From Parachlorella kessleri (taxonomy: Eukaryota; Chlorophyta; Trebouxiophyceae; Chlorellales; Chlorellaceae): 14,140 nt of DNA. The notes under the pieces were generated by a model, which was not told the DNA's origin, searched no databases, and saw nothing but the letters and a program-made list of their open reading frames with translations. The DNA is taken from contig BBXU01001762.1 of assembly GCA_001598975.1 (NCBI GenBank), positions 1 to 14,140 on the forward strand, written 5' to 3'. This document shows positions 1 through 9,868 of the stretch, piece after piece; the first letter of the stretch is position 1; every line of letters starts with the position of its first letter. The position numbers and the translations under genes were made by a program.

Positions 1-83
1 AAAAGGTCGTCCTCCAATCTTGTTGGCTAGTAGCCCTGACACTCCTTTACCACTGCCCAGCGTTCCTGCCCCACTGAACTCAC

Positions 84-1246
84 CCTGGTGAGGCGCTCGG
101 GCGTGGCCAGCAGCTCCTGGCCCACACATTCCATAACCTTGGCAAAGCGCGGGGTGGGGTGCGCCACCTCAAACTGCTCCTTAAATTTGGGGTCCAGGAT
201 GTACTGCGCCTGCCCAGTGCCCCCTGCATACCATAAAACGGCTCACCATCAGCAACAGACGCTGTGTTCTGCAGCTGTGATGGCACACGATGCTTATTCC
301 TCAAGTTTTCACTTGAGCATCCGTCCTGCCATGCCCGACATCATGGCATCCTCTCGTCAGGCAGACACAAGGCAGCACCCAACCCGGGTATCCAGTAGCA
401 TACCGACCTCTCCATATCTTGCAACACAAAGAATAGATTGTCTCATTGGACCCTTCGACACCCCACCTTGAGCGCTGAAGTCCACCGTCAAGAACTGGTG
501 GCGCAGGTTTCTCAGGCACGCCCCGCCCCAGCCGCCCCCCAGCGCAGTTCGTATCTTCACATGGTACCCCAGGCGACGCAGCGTGTCAGCCAAACCAGGC
601 ACGCTGAGGTAGTTGCCTCGCTTGGCAGCATCCTCTCGGGCCAGCCGGACGTGCACCAGCAGCTGCAACGGGCAAGAGGCAACCAAGGTCATCGTTGAGC
701 CGTCGCCGAGACGTGTTCCTCAGCTGGCCCAAGGCTGCTCATACTCCACACAGCACACACTTGGCACCAACAGGTACGATCAGCAACCCTGGATGGCACG
801 ACAAGCACGTTGCACGCAATACGGAAACAAAATGCCAGCAGTCTGCAGTATCAAGCCCAGACGTTCCTCACTGATCCCCCAATAAGTCAACAAGCACGCG
901 CCCACCGCTCAACTGTGCTCATCCCCCACTGGTAAACCGACCAACTCACCATATACTCCAGCTCGCTCCAGGGCTGGAGCAGGGAGTTCAGTGAGCCCAG
1001 CACACTGGAGAGGGATGGGTCCGACAACTGGTCTGCACCAGGTTTATGCAAAACTGCCCCTTCTTCCAGGTCCTCCAGCTCAAATAGTAAGCTGGGAACC
1101 TTGGAGAAGGCTGCTTTCTTGGCAGCGCTGTTGCCGCTGACACCAGCACTGGTGTCGCTGGTTGTGCGCGCTGCGCCAAAGCTGACGGTCCGCATGAAGC
1201 CATCATCAGCCTCATAAGCTGGAACGCGTATCACTGGTCTCACCAT
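84..1246 (-). CDS. DUF506 (PDDEXK_6, PF04720) family protein, 5' part, runs off left edge
   Basis: Three coding exons on the minus strand: 950-1246, 467-662 and 84-223 (211 codons visible). Introns 663-949 and 224-466 are GT-AG (donors GTGAGT and GTGGGG), in phases 0 and 1. A third donor, GTGAGT, starts at 83, so at least one more exon lies outside the window. The ATG at 1246 opens MVRPVIRVPAY. Recognition rests on the family layout known from land-plant DUF506 proteins: an acidic N-terminal part (FELEDLEEG, about residues 65-73), a helix followed by a 'LRRLGYHVKIRTALGG' segment (128-143, matching the plant 'L..AGYDAAICKSKW' region), the strand FLTVDF (156-161), and YILDPKFKEQFEVAHPTPRF (172-191, matching plant 'FIVDIDFRSEFEIARPT'). 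The usual last stretch with the basic C-terminus is missing here. The fold is a predicted PD-(D/E)XK nuclease relative. Activity is unproven in the family, and the plant-like EYEYID block before the strand is not recognisable here. Family call is fairly sure; function is unknown. Confidence 0.85.
300..317 (-). other. Perfect hairpin with GAAA tetraloop in DUF506 intron 2
   Basis: On the transcribed (minus) strand the sequence CTCAAGT-GAAA-ACTTGAG gives a 7-bp perfect stem closed by a GNRA-type GAAA loop. It lies inside the 243-nt intron at 224-466, well away from both splice sites. The structure is visible in the sequence. Any role in splicing or RNA folding is inference, and a stem of this size can occur by chance. 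Confidence 0.4.
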
Positions 1247-1470
1247 AGCAGCCTGCCTGCAACCTGTGCAAGCCAAAGCACAGGAGCAGAAAAGCCGTCA
1301 TGGTGGGCACACGGTGGGAGGGAAAGTATGCATCCCGGACTTCCCAGAGCGGTCGCATCTCCGAAACATAGAGCGCGCACAATACATATTAGAACTGAGG
1401 GGGTAGTAGCTTGTGCCCCGCTGGCGATTCGAATGAGCGCCCGCTCGGAAGCACGCTAGGCGCACAGGCT

Positions 1471-1479
1471 GTTATATAG
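1471..1479 (-). promoter_or_regulatory. Possible TATA box of the DUF506 gene
   Basis: The minus strand reads CTATATAAC here, about 230 nt upstream of the DUF506 start codon. With a start of transcription about 30 nt downstream, the 5' UTR would be about 200 nt. It is the only clear TATA-like element seen in the upstream few hundred bases. Motif seen; use inferred. Confidence 0.35.
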
Positions 1480-1723
1480 AGACACAACACAGCATTACTG
1501 AGCCGCAAGACAGCGCACTCTCTAAGCTAAGCACAGCCACAAGAGCCCGCCCAGCCAGGCAAGCAACGCCGGACACGGGCTTCACCTTGTCAAGGCTCCT
1601 TTCCAAGCTGTCCCTTCCCACACCGCCGCCGTGTAGCCTCGGTCACTGTAGGCGTTGTCTCATACTGAAAATCCTATCGGGCGGCTTTGGGGACCAGCAA
1701 GGTTGCAGGTTGGAGTGCGATTG

Positions 1724-1759
1724 ACGTTTGTATACACCTGTAACGTTTGTGTACACCCG
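1724..1759. repeat. Two tandem copies of a 19-bp unit
   Basis: ACGTTTGTATACACCTG at 1724-1740 is followed by ACGTTTGTGTACACCCG at 1743-1759, a period of 19 bp with 15 of 17 positions identical. A weaker third start (AATGTTTCTG) follows at 1761-1770. The copies lie about 480-510 nt upstream of the DUF506 start codon, so they could be paired factor-binding sites or a small minisatellite. No function is shown by the sequence. Confidence 0.55.
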
Positions 1760-1930
1760 GAATGTTTCTGAGGTGTGCCAGCGAATCATCCTTCTTGTAC
1801 ACAGCAGGCCCAGCAGGCGCCGAGGGTTATTCACTGAGGGCACGCAGGTGCTCGGAAGCTGTCATGGTGGCGTTCACCTGTGGAATATAAGTTGAGCGGT
1901 GGCGGCTATCCCGGTGGAGGACGTCGAGGC

Positions 1931-1954
1931 TCCTCGATGATGGTTCCTCGATGA
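1931..1954. repeat. Direct repeat TCCTCGATGA, two perfect copies
   Basis: The 10-mer TCCTCGATGA occurs at 1931-1940 and again at 1945-1954, separated by TGGT. The first copy also forms the right arm of a near-palindrome, TCGAGGCTCCTCGA, at 1924-1937. It lies in intergenic DNA upstream of the DUF506 gene. Confidence 0.5.
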
Positions 1955-2078
1955 ACAACTTCTAGCGACGGGTAGCATCTTGTGCTATACTAATAGATGG
2001 CGGCACTGCGAGCTGGCACACCCTAAGCAACTCCTTGGATTGGGACTTAACACCACTTGAGGGAACATCATCTGTGCG

Positions 2079-2083
2079 TTACA
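2079..2083 (-). terminator. Possible TGTAA poly(A) signal of the TMCO4-like gene
   Basis: TGTAA on the minus strand is the usual chlorophyte polyadenylation signal. This is the first copy after the stop codon at 2841 and would give a 3' UTR of about 0.76-0.78 kb, long but within the range known for green algae. A 5-mer alone is weak evidence. Confidence 0.3.
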
Positions 2084-2840
2084 GATAAAGCCCACGGATA
2101 ACCGGTTGCATAGTGGTGTGGGTGGGTGCTGGGTATAGGAAACTGACGGGCACCCTGCAGATGCCTTTCGTGTGCGACACCTCTTTCTGAGTACCATGGT
2201 GGAGAAGCGGCCTTGTTAGAGGGTGGCATAGACAGGTTGAGCAGTAGTAGGCACACGACTTTCAGGCCAACAGGTCTACAGCCTAGTTACGAGAAGCTTT
2301 CCTCCCGACTTTTTTTTCCAGCAAATTCGGCCTCGCAACATGTCGCACAGTGCAAACTAACAGACTGGCACTGCCAGTGGCACCTGTATCACCTTCAGGT
2401 GTCACGAGTCAAGCCCTGCTGTGCGCCGATCGGCAGGGTTTACCACGGGCCAGCCAGCCCAGTAGGACATTCCACACCGACTGGTCCTTCCTGAACGAGT
2501 GATGTAGCACAGGCCAGCCGAGCGCACATCGCCTTGGTCCCTCAGAGCACACCGCTTTCAAGCTGGGTGCCATCAGTCAGAGTCGGTCTACCTCCCCTCA
2601 AAGACTACAGAGGTCCCTAAGGGGGTGGGACCCGCCCAGGCATGCAGTGGTAACCCACACACACTCCTGTTTGGCCTGGCCAGGGACACTGGATGACACG
2701 AAGCTCCGCAAAGCTGCTCCCGCCAACCTACCAAGAGTACAGTATCTCCCTAATGCCTCCTACCACGCTGCTTCCAAGCCTCCTTCGGTAAATGCACCCC
2801 GACTGAATCCAGACTCCAATTCAGCTGGCAGAGCATTTAA

Positions 2841-5800
2841 CTACACAGTCAGCCCCATGGAGTCCAGCACCTCCGGCAGCTGTGGCATGTACTCAAAGTG
2901 GCCCCCCACCACGCTCGTGAGGTTGACGTTCTCGATGCCCGCGACCTCCACGGGGCACAGCCCAGCAGCAGCCTTGGTGAAGCCTGAGGAGCCGGTGTAC
3001 ACCACCCCCAGCAGCCAGTCCCGCCGGCTGTAGCAGTTGATGAGCCGGCCGGCCACCGCGCTGCGTGCCATGCGCCACCGCTCTGGCCCGCTGCTGACCG
3101 GCGTGCCCAGTAGCACCACATCTTGCACGACTCCTGCGGCAAGGCCCAAGAGCAGGCAGGGAAAAGGCGGAGCCGGCTGGCCAGCTGTTCACGTCAAGCA
3201 CCCCAGTGACGACTCACATCTAGGAGGGAGGGAGCGCCCGTGTAACAAAGCCTGATGGGTCGAGCAAGCATGTGCGCTTGATGGAAGCCAGTCATCTCAC
3301 TTGCAGGCAGCCCGACTCCGCGCATAGCAGCCTCAGTTCCTGCCCAGCATGCACAACACCATTGCAACCTTACAGCTCAAAGCGTGGCACACGGAAGAGA
3401 CCAGGGCAATAGCAGGGCAGGGCAGGCAGGTCACCAGCACAGCTTTGCAGCAGGAACGGCACAGCCCCAGCAGGCAGCTCATCCCACAACAAGGCACAGC
3501 CACAGGGAGGGGTGCACAGGCACACCCCTCACCTCGGCAGCCGCAGCGGTACAGCTCCAGCAGGCAGTGGAAGACGAGGCGGGCGCCCATGCTGTGCGCG
3601 ACCAGCGTGACGGGGCGGTCCCCGTGGCCGCCGCCTGCCAGCACGGCCGCCAGCAGCTTGCCGGCCTTGATGCTCCGCTCCACCGCCACCGACCAGGCGT
3701 TCTCTATCAGCAGCCCGGTGGCCGTGTCCAGGAGCAGCGCGGGGGCCAGGGCCGACAGGATGCCTGCCAGCGCCAGCAGCGGCAGCGGGGAGGGTGGGTA
3801 CCCGCTGCTCAGTGTATGTGCTGGCCTGTGCCTGGCGAGACCATGGAGGTTGGCAGGCGGGCACGCGAGGTGGCTGACGAGGGCACACTCGCGCCAGGCA
3901 TGCATGACCTCCATGCTGCTTCCCAAGACCCCTCACACGTGCACCTGCGAAAACGCCGCGAAGCCCCTGCACTCCCCACCCGCCCGCCCCGGCTCACCTG
4001 CGCCCGCGTAGAAAAAGTGCTGCACCGCAAACTGCGCCCCCTGCGAGGCCGCCTGCTTGGCCACCAGCACGCCCAGCGCGGAGTTCAGGGCCAGCAGCTC
4101 GCGCGACTCCCACACCAGGCTAAACATGTCGGCGTCCGGCCATCTGCACCATACGGCAGGCGGCACGGGGGCTGGCTACTTGTGGGAGAGAGGGGGGGGG
4201 ACCTGCAGGACAGCCGCTGCCACCGTGTTCCCTGCCGGGCACTGTCACCCTGTGGGGCTCCCAGGTAGCTGACAGCCCTCCAGGAGCCCAGCAGGAACCA
4301 CTTTGCTTTCTTGGAATGTGACGCCACCACCAAGAAGTCACAGCTGAGTGCTCTGTCTCCTGGGCAGCCGCTAGGTGGTCACCCACCCCAGCAGTACATG
4401 TAGCCCTAAGGCGGGCAGATGTGCAGCAACCACGGCTTGCCGGGAATGCTTGAGTACCTGATGCCCTCCCACTCCATGACATAGTCATCGGGGTCCGTGA
4501 TCCAGCCGCAGACACAGATCAAGGCAGACAGCCTGACATCGCCGGCACTCCTGCGGTGTATGTGCCATGCAGAGCTCTCAGCATCAGGTAGCAGCAGCCA
4601 GCACAACAGGGCACGCAGTGCAAGGGTGTTTTGACGCTGCCAGCATGCGTGCAGCATCCCTCTAGGCACCCGAGAGTCATGTGGCGCCGCACGCACAGTG
4701 CTGCTGGCCACCCATCAGCCCTCGCATGGAGACTCTCCAACCCAGCTACGGTGCCCCAGCACAAGGCCTGGCAGAGGTGGTGGGCAAGTTTGTTCTGGCT
4801 CAACAACAACTATACTGTGTCTTACAGAGCCACTCAACCTCAGGGACACGGCGCTTAAGTATGCATTGCCGCAGACCTGATAAAATGGTGTCACTCTGGC
4901 AACAAATGCTCCGTAACCGCACAGAGGCCTTCCGCCTGTGCCACGGTAGTGTTCAGATGGCCTCGTGCCACCATGCCTTGCGTTGGCATCAAGCCCCCCT
5001 GCCCTGCCACAGCACCACTGACCTGATCCGAAGCGGCACTGGCAGCACCTGGTGCGCCTCCTCCTTCCTGCTGCCAAACCAGCGCTGCCAGGCAGAGGGC
5101 TCACCACTGTCGTCGTCTCTTTCTCCCGCAGCAGGAGCAGCTGCTGCAGCAGAGCCTGCCGTGGTCGCGCCTCCGTCATCGCTGCTGTTTGTGCCCAAGT
5201 GCTGCTGGGACTCAGCCGGTGCTTCAATCATGGCCAGGGTCGGCGGGGCCGCGGCAGCTGCAGCACCTGCCTGGCCACCAAGGCCGCTGCTTCTACTGCC
5301 GGCGTCAGCCGCGGCCCCTGCTGGCCCGGTGCTGCTGTTGTGCGCTAGCTGCGCCTCAGACGTCGCTCTGGAGGCCGGCCGTGAGCGCTTCTCAGGCGAC
5401 CCCACCAAGTGGGCACTGTCTGCTGCTTGAAGGCTGGCCGGCTCGGTGCCCTCCCGTGCCGGCGGCTCCTGCTCCACAAGCACTGGGAATGTTGGTGCCT
5501 GTTCAGCGCTCCGTGCTGCTGCCGGTGCGATCGTGCTATCGCCAATGTCGCTCGGGCCATCATCCCCTGGCTCTGTCGCTGCTGCTGCCACGGGGCCCTG
5601 GCCATCGCCACCCTTGACAGCGCTGCTGCTGATGTTGGAGCTGATCCCAGCGCTGTGCCGCCACTCAGATTCCAGCTGAGGGAGCTCACGGAAGCCAAAC
5701 TCTGAGACCTCGGCGGTGCGGTAGGCCATCTTGCTGCCAGTGCTGGTGGCACCTGCGACAACGCAGCCCAGCAGGCCGTCGTCATGCACTCCAGACGGCA

Positions 5801-8800
5801 CCCCACTCGGATATCATCACTTGGTTTATTGACGCGGCGGGTGGGAAGCGCCTGTTGGCTCTATAACAGTTGCTGCGTGCCACCAGGGCATGACCTCATG
5901 CACTGCAGCAGGCATTAGATGCTCCAGTTATCACGGCTGCTTGCCCTCCCCTGGGGTCTTCCCAATGACATCCTACCGAACAAACCAGCTCCCGCCCCTG
6001 CGCCGACGAACCTGCCGCCCCCAGGGTTGACGCGAGGGTGATGGCGCCGCCGCTGGACGCCATGAAGCCTGTGACTGCTCCCGCCACCGAGGCGTGCACC
6101 CCCGCAAAGCTGATCACGGAGCTCAGGCCTGCCGCCAGCGCCGGGGCAGCCAGGCCGCCTGCACATGGAAAGCACACACCGCCCTGTGCAGTCATAAGGG
6201 ACCCGACGTGCCACAGCAGGGGTAAGCAAAGCGCTGACAGTATTCCTGACACCTGAGGGTTTTTCTGGCTGGGAGGGATCAGCAGGGTCTGTCAACCTAG
6301 CACCAAAGCTTGCTCAGCGCAGCATTACACTAACCCGGCGTCTGTGTGTTGTTCTCCGCGGCGCATGCTCGTCTGCCCCAGAGCGAGCCCCACATGCCTA
6401 CAAACCCCCTTTCACTAGAATACTATAAAAAAACCAGGACATGGGAGAAGGACGGACACCAGAACAAGTCCAGCATTGTTAGACCTGTCGACAAAGCGCC
6501 AGCACAGCCATTTCGCCCCCGCACCACCCGCCTCACCTGTCACGGCAAACAGCGCGCCTCCCCCCACGGCCGCGGCCCCCACCTTAAGCCACCGCCAGCT
6601 GCCCCCCTCCCCGGGCGCTACAAGCTGCTGCTTGCCCTCCTGGGCCGAAGAGGAGGACGAGGTGGGGGCCTTCTGGTTAGCCAGCAGCAGCTCGAAGTTG
6701 GCCACCTTCCGCCATGGCACCTGTTGGAGCAGAGGCAGGCTAGGGCTGCTGGGCGCCAGTGTCTTTCTCTAGCCTAGTCTAGAGGGCGTCATGATGCATC
6801 CAGCAAGGCTGCCGCAGCAGCGGCGTGGCCCTGGCTCTTTGCAAACTGAAATGCTGTCCAGCTGGCGGAGTCAGTGGGACATTGCATGCAGGGAGAGCAG
6901 GCAGACCGACGCAACACACCGCTGCAGACCTAAAGCAACAGACCGCCGGGCCACACCAGGCAGGCGCAGATCCTTCACCAAGCCAAGCCAGTACTGATTG
7001 GGCATAAAGCACAGAGGAGGTACGGCCGGGACTTTTGCAGTGTGGAACGCAAGACCGCACATTGGACGGCACATTGCTGCCGTCCCCACGGGGACCCCCC
7101 GCCTCGCACCCGCCTACCTGCAGCCAGGCTGCCACCTGCTTCAGCGCCACCCTCGCCCGGGCATCATACCACCGCAGCTGCACGCTGCGCCGGCACCTCT
7201 GTCCCTCCCCACCCTCCCCATCCTGCTGCTCTCCTTCCCGCTCCCCTTGCTGCGGGCCCTTGGAGCTGCCAGACCTGGCGGGGACAGCGTCGCACCGTAT
7301 TGATGCTGAGCGGGGCATGCCCTGCCCGCTTTCCTCCCTGCCTGGCACAGCGCTGCTGCCGCTGCCTCGGCTGCTAAATACTGGTGTGTCAGGTTCACTG
7401 CTCGGCATCGCGGGCGGTATTGTCGGTTTCTCTTCCGCTGCTGCCGCTCCTGCTAAGTCCACGCCAGCCTCACCACCGGCCTCGTCATCAGCCCCACAGT
7501 GCACATCTGTCGCCTGCTCCCCTCTCTGACCATCCTGCTGTGCATGCTGCTGCTGCTGCTCACCCCCCTCTTGCACGGCTCCGTTGCTCGCAGCGGCCGC
7601 AGTTGCCGGTGGTGGCCGCTTGGTGCCCACGCAGCACTGCACCAACTCCCACAGCGCTCCCAGCGCGTGAGGGGACACAGGGCTGCTACTGCGTGGTGCG
7701 GCGGCCCCCGCCCCACCTTCGCCCCCCTGGTGCTGCATGCCCGCCGGCTGCGAAGTGCCCGCTGTGGTGGCGGTAGTTTCCGGCTGGGGTCCTTCTTGCA
7801 GATCATCCCGGCCATGGGTAGCACCTACTGCCAGGCTGCCAGCTGGACCCCCCCTTGGGCCGCCGCCGGCGCCCGCAGCTCCCACCTCCCCCGCTGGGTC
7901 GGCGAGCATGGCGGCAGCATCAATGACCCCAGTGCCGGCAGCAGTCTGACCATCTGCACTGGGCGTGGGAATCTGATACTGCTCGTCAGCAAAGTCAGGC
8001 TGACCATTGAGCTGCTGCCCGCCAGCTGCCAGGCTGGGGTCGGCTGCTGCTTGGGCCCGGCGAGCCGCTGCCTGCACAGGCAAGGGGAAGCTGATGCCAC
8101 AGCTCCATGCCTTGTTTCAGCAGCTTAGTCATGCCCAGGAGTTTAATGCCAAGAAGCCTGGGAGGGGATAAGCAACAATGCGCACAGGAGAGCTCCGCCA
8201 GCCACGGCAGGAACCCATGGCAACGCTCAGAGCACCCCCACTAGCTAACTAGCTAACCCATCATCTCTAGCTTCCGCTCCCTGCCGCCGTCCACACCCTC
8301 AGGCTCCGCATGGACTCTGTCCCAGTGACTATTCGCTCCCCTCCTTTCCACCCCTCCACACCGACCCACCCTCGACTGCTCCCTGGCATCGTCCACCTCC
8401 CATTCAGAGTCGTCTGAGCTGGACAGCAGCCCGTCCCACAGGTCGTCCCTCACACTTCGGGCAACGGCTGTGGGCGTGGGGGTGCCCTGGTCGGCTGGAC
8501 TGCTGGGGGACTCTGGGCCAACATCCTGCAGGGGTGGAGCAGGGACGATAGCATGACAATGACATACTGTGGGGTTGAGAGGCAAGCCTTAAAACACACA
8601 TCCGACAAAGCGCTCACTGTCCTCATGGCATATGCAGGGGAAGCAGTAAGTCCTGCGTCGGGCGGACAGCGCCTGCCAGTCCCCAGCCCAGCCCAGCCTG
8701 GGGGCCCCCACCCGCCCTTGCCTGTCCCAGTCCCTCCTGCTGCTCGCTGCGCTCCTCAGGCGGCACCTCCCCATGCAGCAGCATGTCGTCCACGCTGGGC

Positions 8801-9700
8801 AGGTACCCGCTGTGGGTCACCGCCCCCGGCCCCAGTAGGGACGCCGCGGAGGCCCCCGATGCAATGCCTGCTGCGCCTGCTGTGCGTCGCTGCGCCGGCG
8901 CCGCCGGCAGCGGCAGCGACGCTGCCAGCTCCTGGTCCAGGATCTCCACAAAGGAGCGGATCAGCTCCAGCGGCACAGGCTTCACCCCACCGCTGCTGCT
9001 GCTGCCGCCGCCGCTCCCGACAGCGGCGGCAGGACGACTGCCCGCGGTGCCGCTCCCGACCTGCGGTAGGCGCTTGAGGCCGGCCCACTTGCTGGGGGGG
9101 ATGCGCAGCTGCTGGTAGACTAGCTCCAGCAGGCCGCCTGGGGCCACGCAGTCCCAGCCCCAGTAGGCGTCCCACTCTGCCGGGGTCAGCTTGGGTGGCT
9201 CCTGGGAGTCGCTGTCCTCGTCGAGCCACGGAGGCGCCCTGCAGGGCCAAGCACACATACGTGGGTGGGCCAGGGCAAACCGCGGGGGTCCATAGGCTCG
9301 GCCGTCAGCAATGCTGCTGCCCCCAGCGCACTATATTGTCGCCTGGCCCCACGCCTGCACCTCCTGACAAGTCCCGAAAGCGTCTAGCTACCGTTTCACT
9401 GCCCCAAAGCGTCCGGCTTGAGTTGAAGCAGTCCAATGTAAAGCCTGAAGGGTATGCTGCAGTCTTTCATGAGAACCCAGTGCTGCTGGTGGTTCAAGGT
9501 AGTTGCCAGGGAGGGGGGAGAGTTTCTAGGGAGGACGCGTGCCTGGTGATGGCCACGGCAGGATGGTTAACTCACCCCCACGGCGAGTCCAGCACACCTT
9601 GGCCAGTGGGATCGCTTGCTGTAGAGATGCGAGCAGTGTCATGGAGGGCAAGGGTGAACAGCGCGCCCAGCGCGTAACGTTCTGCATCTTCGTGTTCCAT
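2841..9700 (-). CDS. DUF726/TMCO4-like membrane-associated alpha/beta hydrolase, 11 coding exons, 1185 aa
   Basis: Coding exons in order: 9576-9700, 8722-9238, 8370-8525, 7118-8071, 6537-6720, 6012-6158, 5023-5752, 4458-4532, 3998-4143, 3533-3763, 2841-3133. They sum to 3558 nt with every junction in phase. The ATG at 9700 was chosen because it opens ERYALGALFTLALHDTARIS, matching the plant-family N-terminus 'QRYAAGALFALALHQSQI'. Residues 65-115 (YWGWDCVAPGGLLELVYQQL...KWAGLKRL) are the conserved N-terminal region. Residues 566-597 (WYDARARVALKQVAAWLQ, then VPWRKVANFELLL) and a Gly/Ala-rich hydrophobic stretch, 629-694, form the membrane part. The hydrolase part has ICVCGWITD (941-949), FSLVWESRELLAL, then the nucleophile elbow VTLVAHSMGAR with Ser1069, DVVLLGTPV (1093-1101), Asp1127 in RRDWLL, and His1167 in GGHFEY, the expected Ser-Asp-His triad. 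Low-complexity stretches (about 130-215, 267-555 and 726-917) make it nearly twice the length of human TMCO4 (about 630 aa). The substrate is unknown for the family; a lipase or esterase role is inference. The first Gly of GxSxG is Ala. Confidence 0.92.
7542..7560. repeat. CTG/CAG trinucleotide run in exon 4 of the TMCO4-like gene
   Basis: About five consecutive CTG units on the plus strand read as CAG codons on the coding strand, giving a short polyglutamine within EQQQQHAQQDG. A similar CTG/CCG run at 8991-9014 in exon 2 encodes a Gly/Ser tract. Such trinucleotide runs explain much of the length gain of this protein. Confidence 0.6.
8526..8721 (-). other. Intron 2 of the TMCO4-like gene, GC-AG type
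   Basis: Exon 2 ends ...GGGACAG and the intron opens GCAAGG, while the 3' border is CCCCTGCAG. The extended donor ACAG|GCAAG is the strong context known for GC-AG introns. Phase 0 on both sides joins ...GLGQ to DVGPESP. No GT donor in phase 0 was seen before the frame closes; the GT at 8712-8711 (GG|GTGGGG) would be phase 1 and break the frame. Confidence 0.7.
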
Positions 9701-9868
9701 TTCTTACTCAAAAAGCCAGAATGATGGAAGCACTTCTCCTCTCCTCCTTCATCTCCACCTACTCAGGGTTACGTAATAATGGGGTCTCAATGCAGGTCGT
9801 GAGCGTTGCGATATACCCTGCATGTGTAACATCCACTGCGACTGATTGCAGACCCTCACCAGGCAGAC
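9701..9868. promoter_or_regulatory. Divergent promoter region between the TMCO4-like and tRNA-binding protein genes
   Basis: Only 168 nt separate the two start codons, which point away from each other, so both promoters and both 5' UTRs must overlap or sit here unless an upstream non-coding exon exists. The stretch holds the perfect palindrome TTACGTAA at 9769-9776 (in GGTTACGTAATAAT), which contains the plant bZIP-type core ACGT, and a CT-rich tract, CTTCTCCTCTCCTCCTTC, at 9733-9750. There is no clear TATA box. A CTCACCAG just before the plus-strand ATG could be a 3' splice site of an unseen 5' UTR intron. Confidence 0.55.

Larger units (their letters stand above)
1247..2840. other. Intergenic: DUF506 promoter side and 3' flank of the TMCO4-like gene
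   Basis: No coding region could be supported in these 1.6 kb. Open frames here are short, start at arbitrary points and show no family resemblance. The right part is expected to be 3' UTR of the TMCO4-like gene: the first minus-strand TGTAA after its stop is at 2079-2083, 757 nt downstream. The left part should be the 5' flank of the DUF506 gene and holds the TATA-like element at 1471-1479. In between are a 19-bp tandem repeat (1724-1759), a 10-bp direct repeat (1931-1954) and an 8-T run near 2310. Confidence 0.6.

Noticed and set aside
1420..1450. GATTCGAAT resembling the T-loop (B box) of a tRNA gene
   Set aside because: Flanking bases cannot pair as a T stem and no A box or acceptor stem was found.
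2213..2494. Plus-strand open frame of 93 codons in the intergenic stretch
   Set aside because: No recognisable sequence, no codon bias like the secure genes and no splice or promoter support.
4191..4200. Run of nine G as a possible assembly error or frameshift
   Set aside because: It lies in intron 8 of the TMCO4-like gene, where on the coding strand it is a C-rich tract before the acceptor, so it does not affect the protein.
3384..4268. Plus-strand open frame of 294 codons
   Set aside because: Runs across exons and introns of the TMCO4-like gene on the other strand without its own domain content.
5998..6011. A 14-nt GT...AG segment whose removal would continue the frame past exon 6 of the TMCO4-like gene
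   Set aside because: Fourteen nucleotides is too short for a spliceosomal intron. The same donor (GTTCGT, somewhat weak) joined to the acceptor at 5753 keeps phase and gives the family-like STLGAAGATSTGSKMAYRT.
7499..8128. Plus-strand open frame of 209 codons
   Set aside because: Antisense shadow of the low-complexity exon 4 of the TMCO4-like gene.
9239..9260. A 22-nt GTATGT...CTGCAG segment that would let the TMCO4-like gene start at an ATG just upstream (MDPRGLPW)
   Set aside because: Too short for an intron. The exon at 9576-9700 supplies the expected family N-terminus and the right phase.
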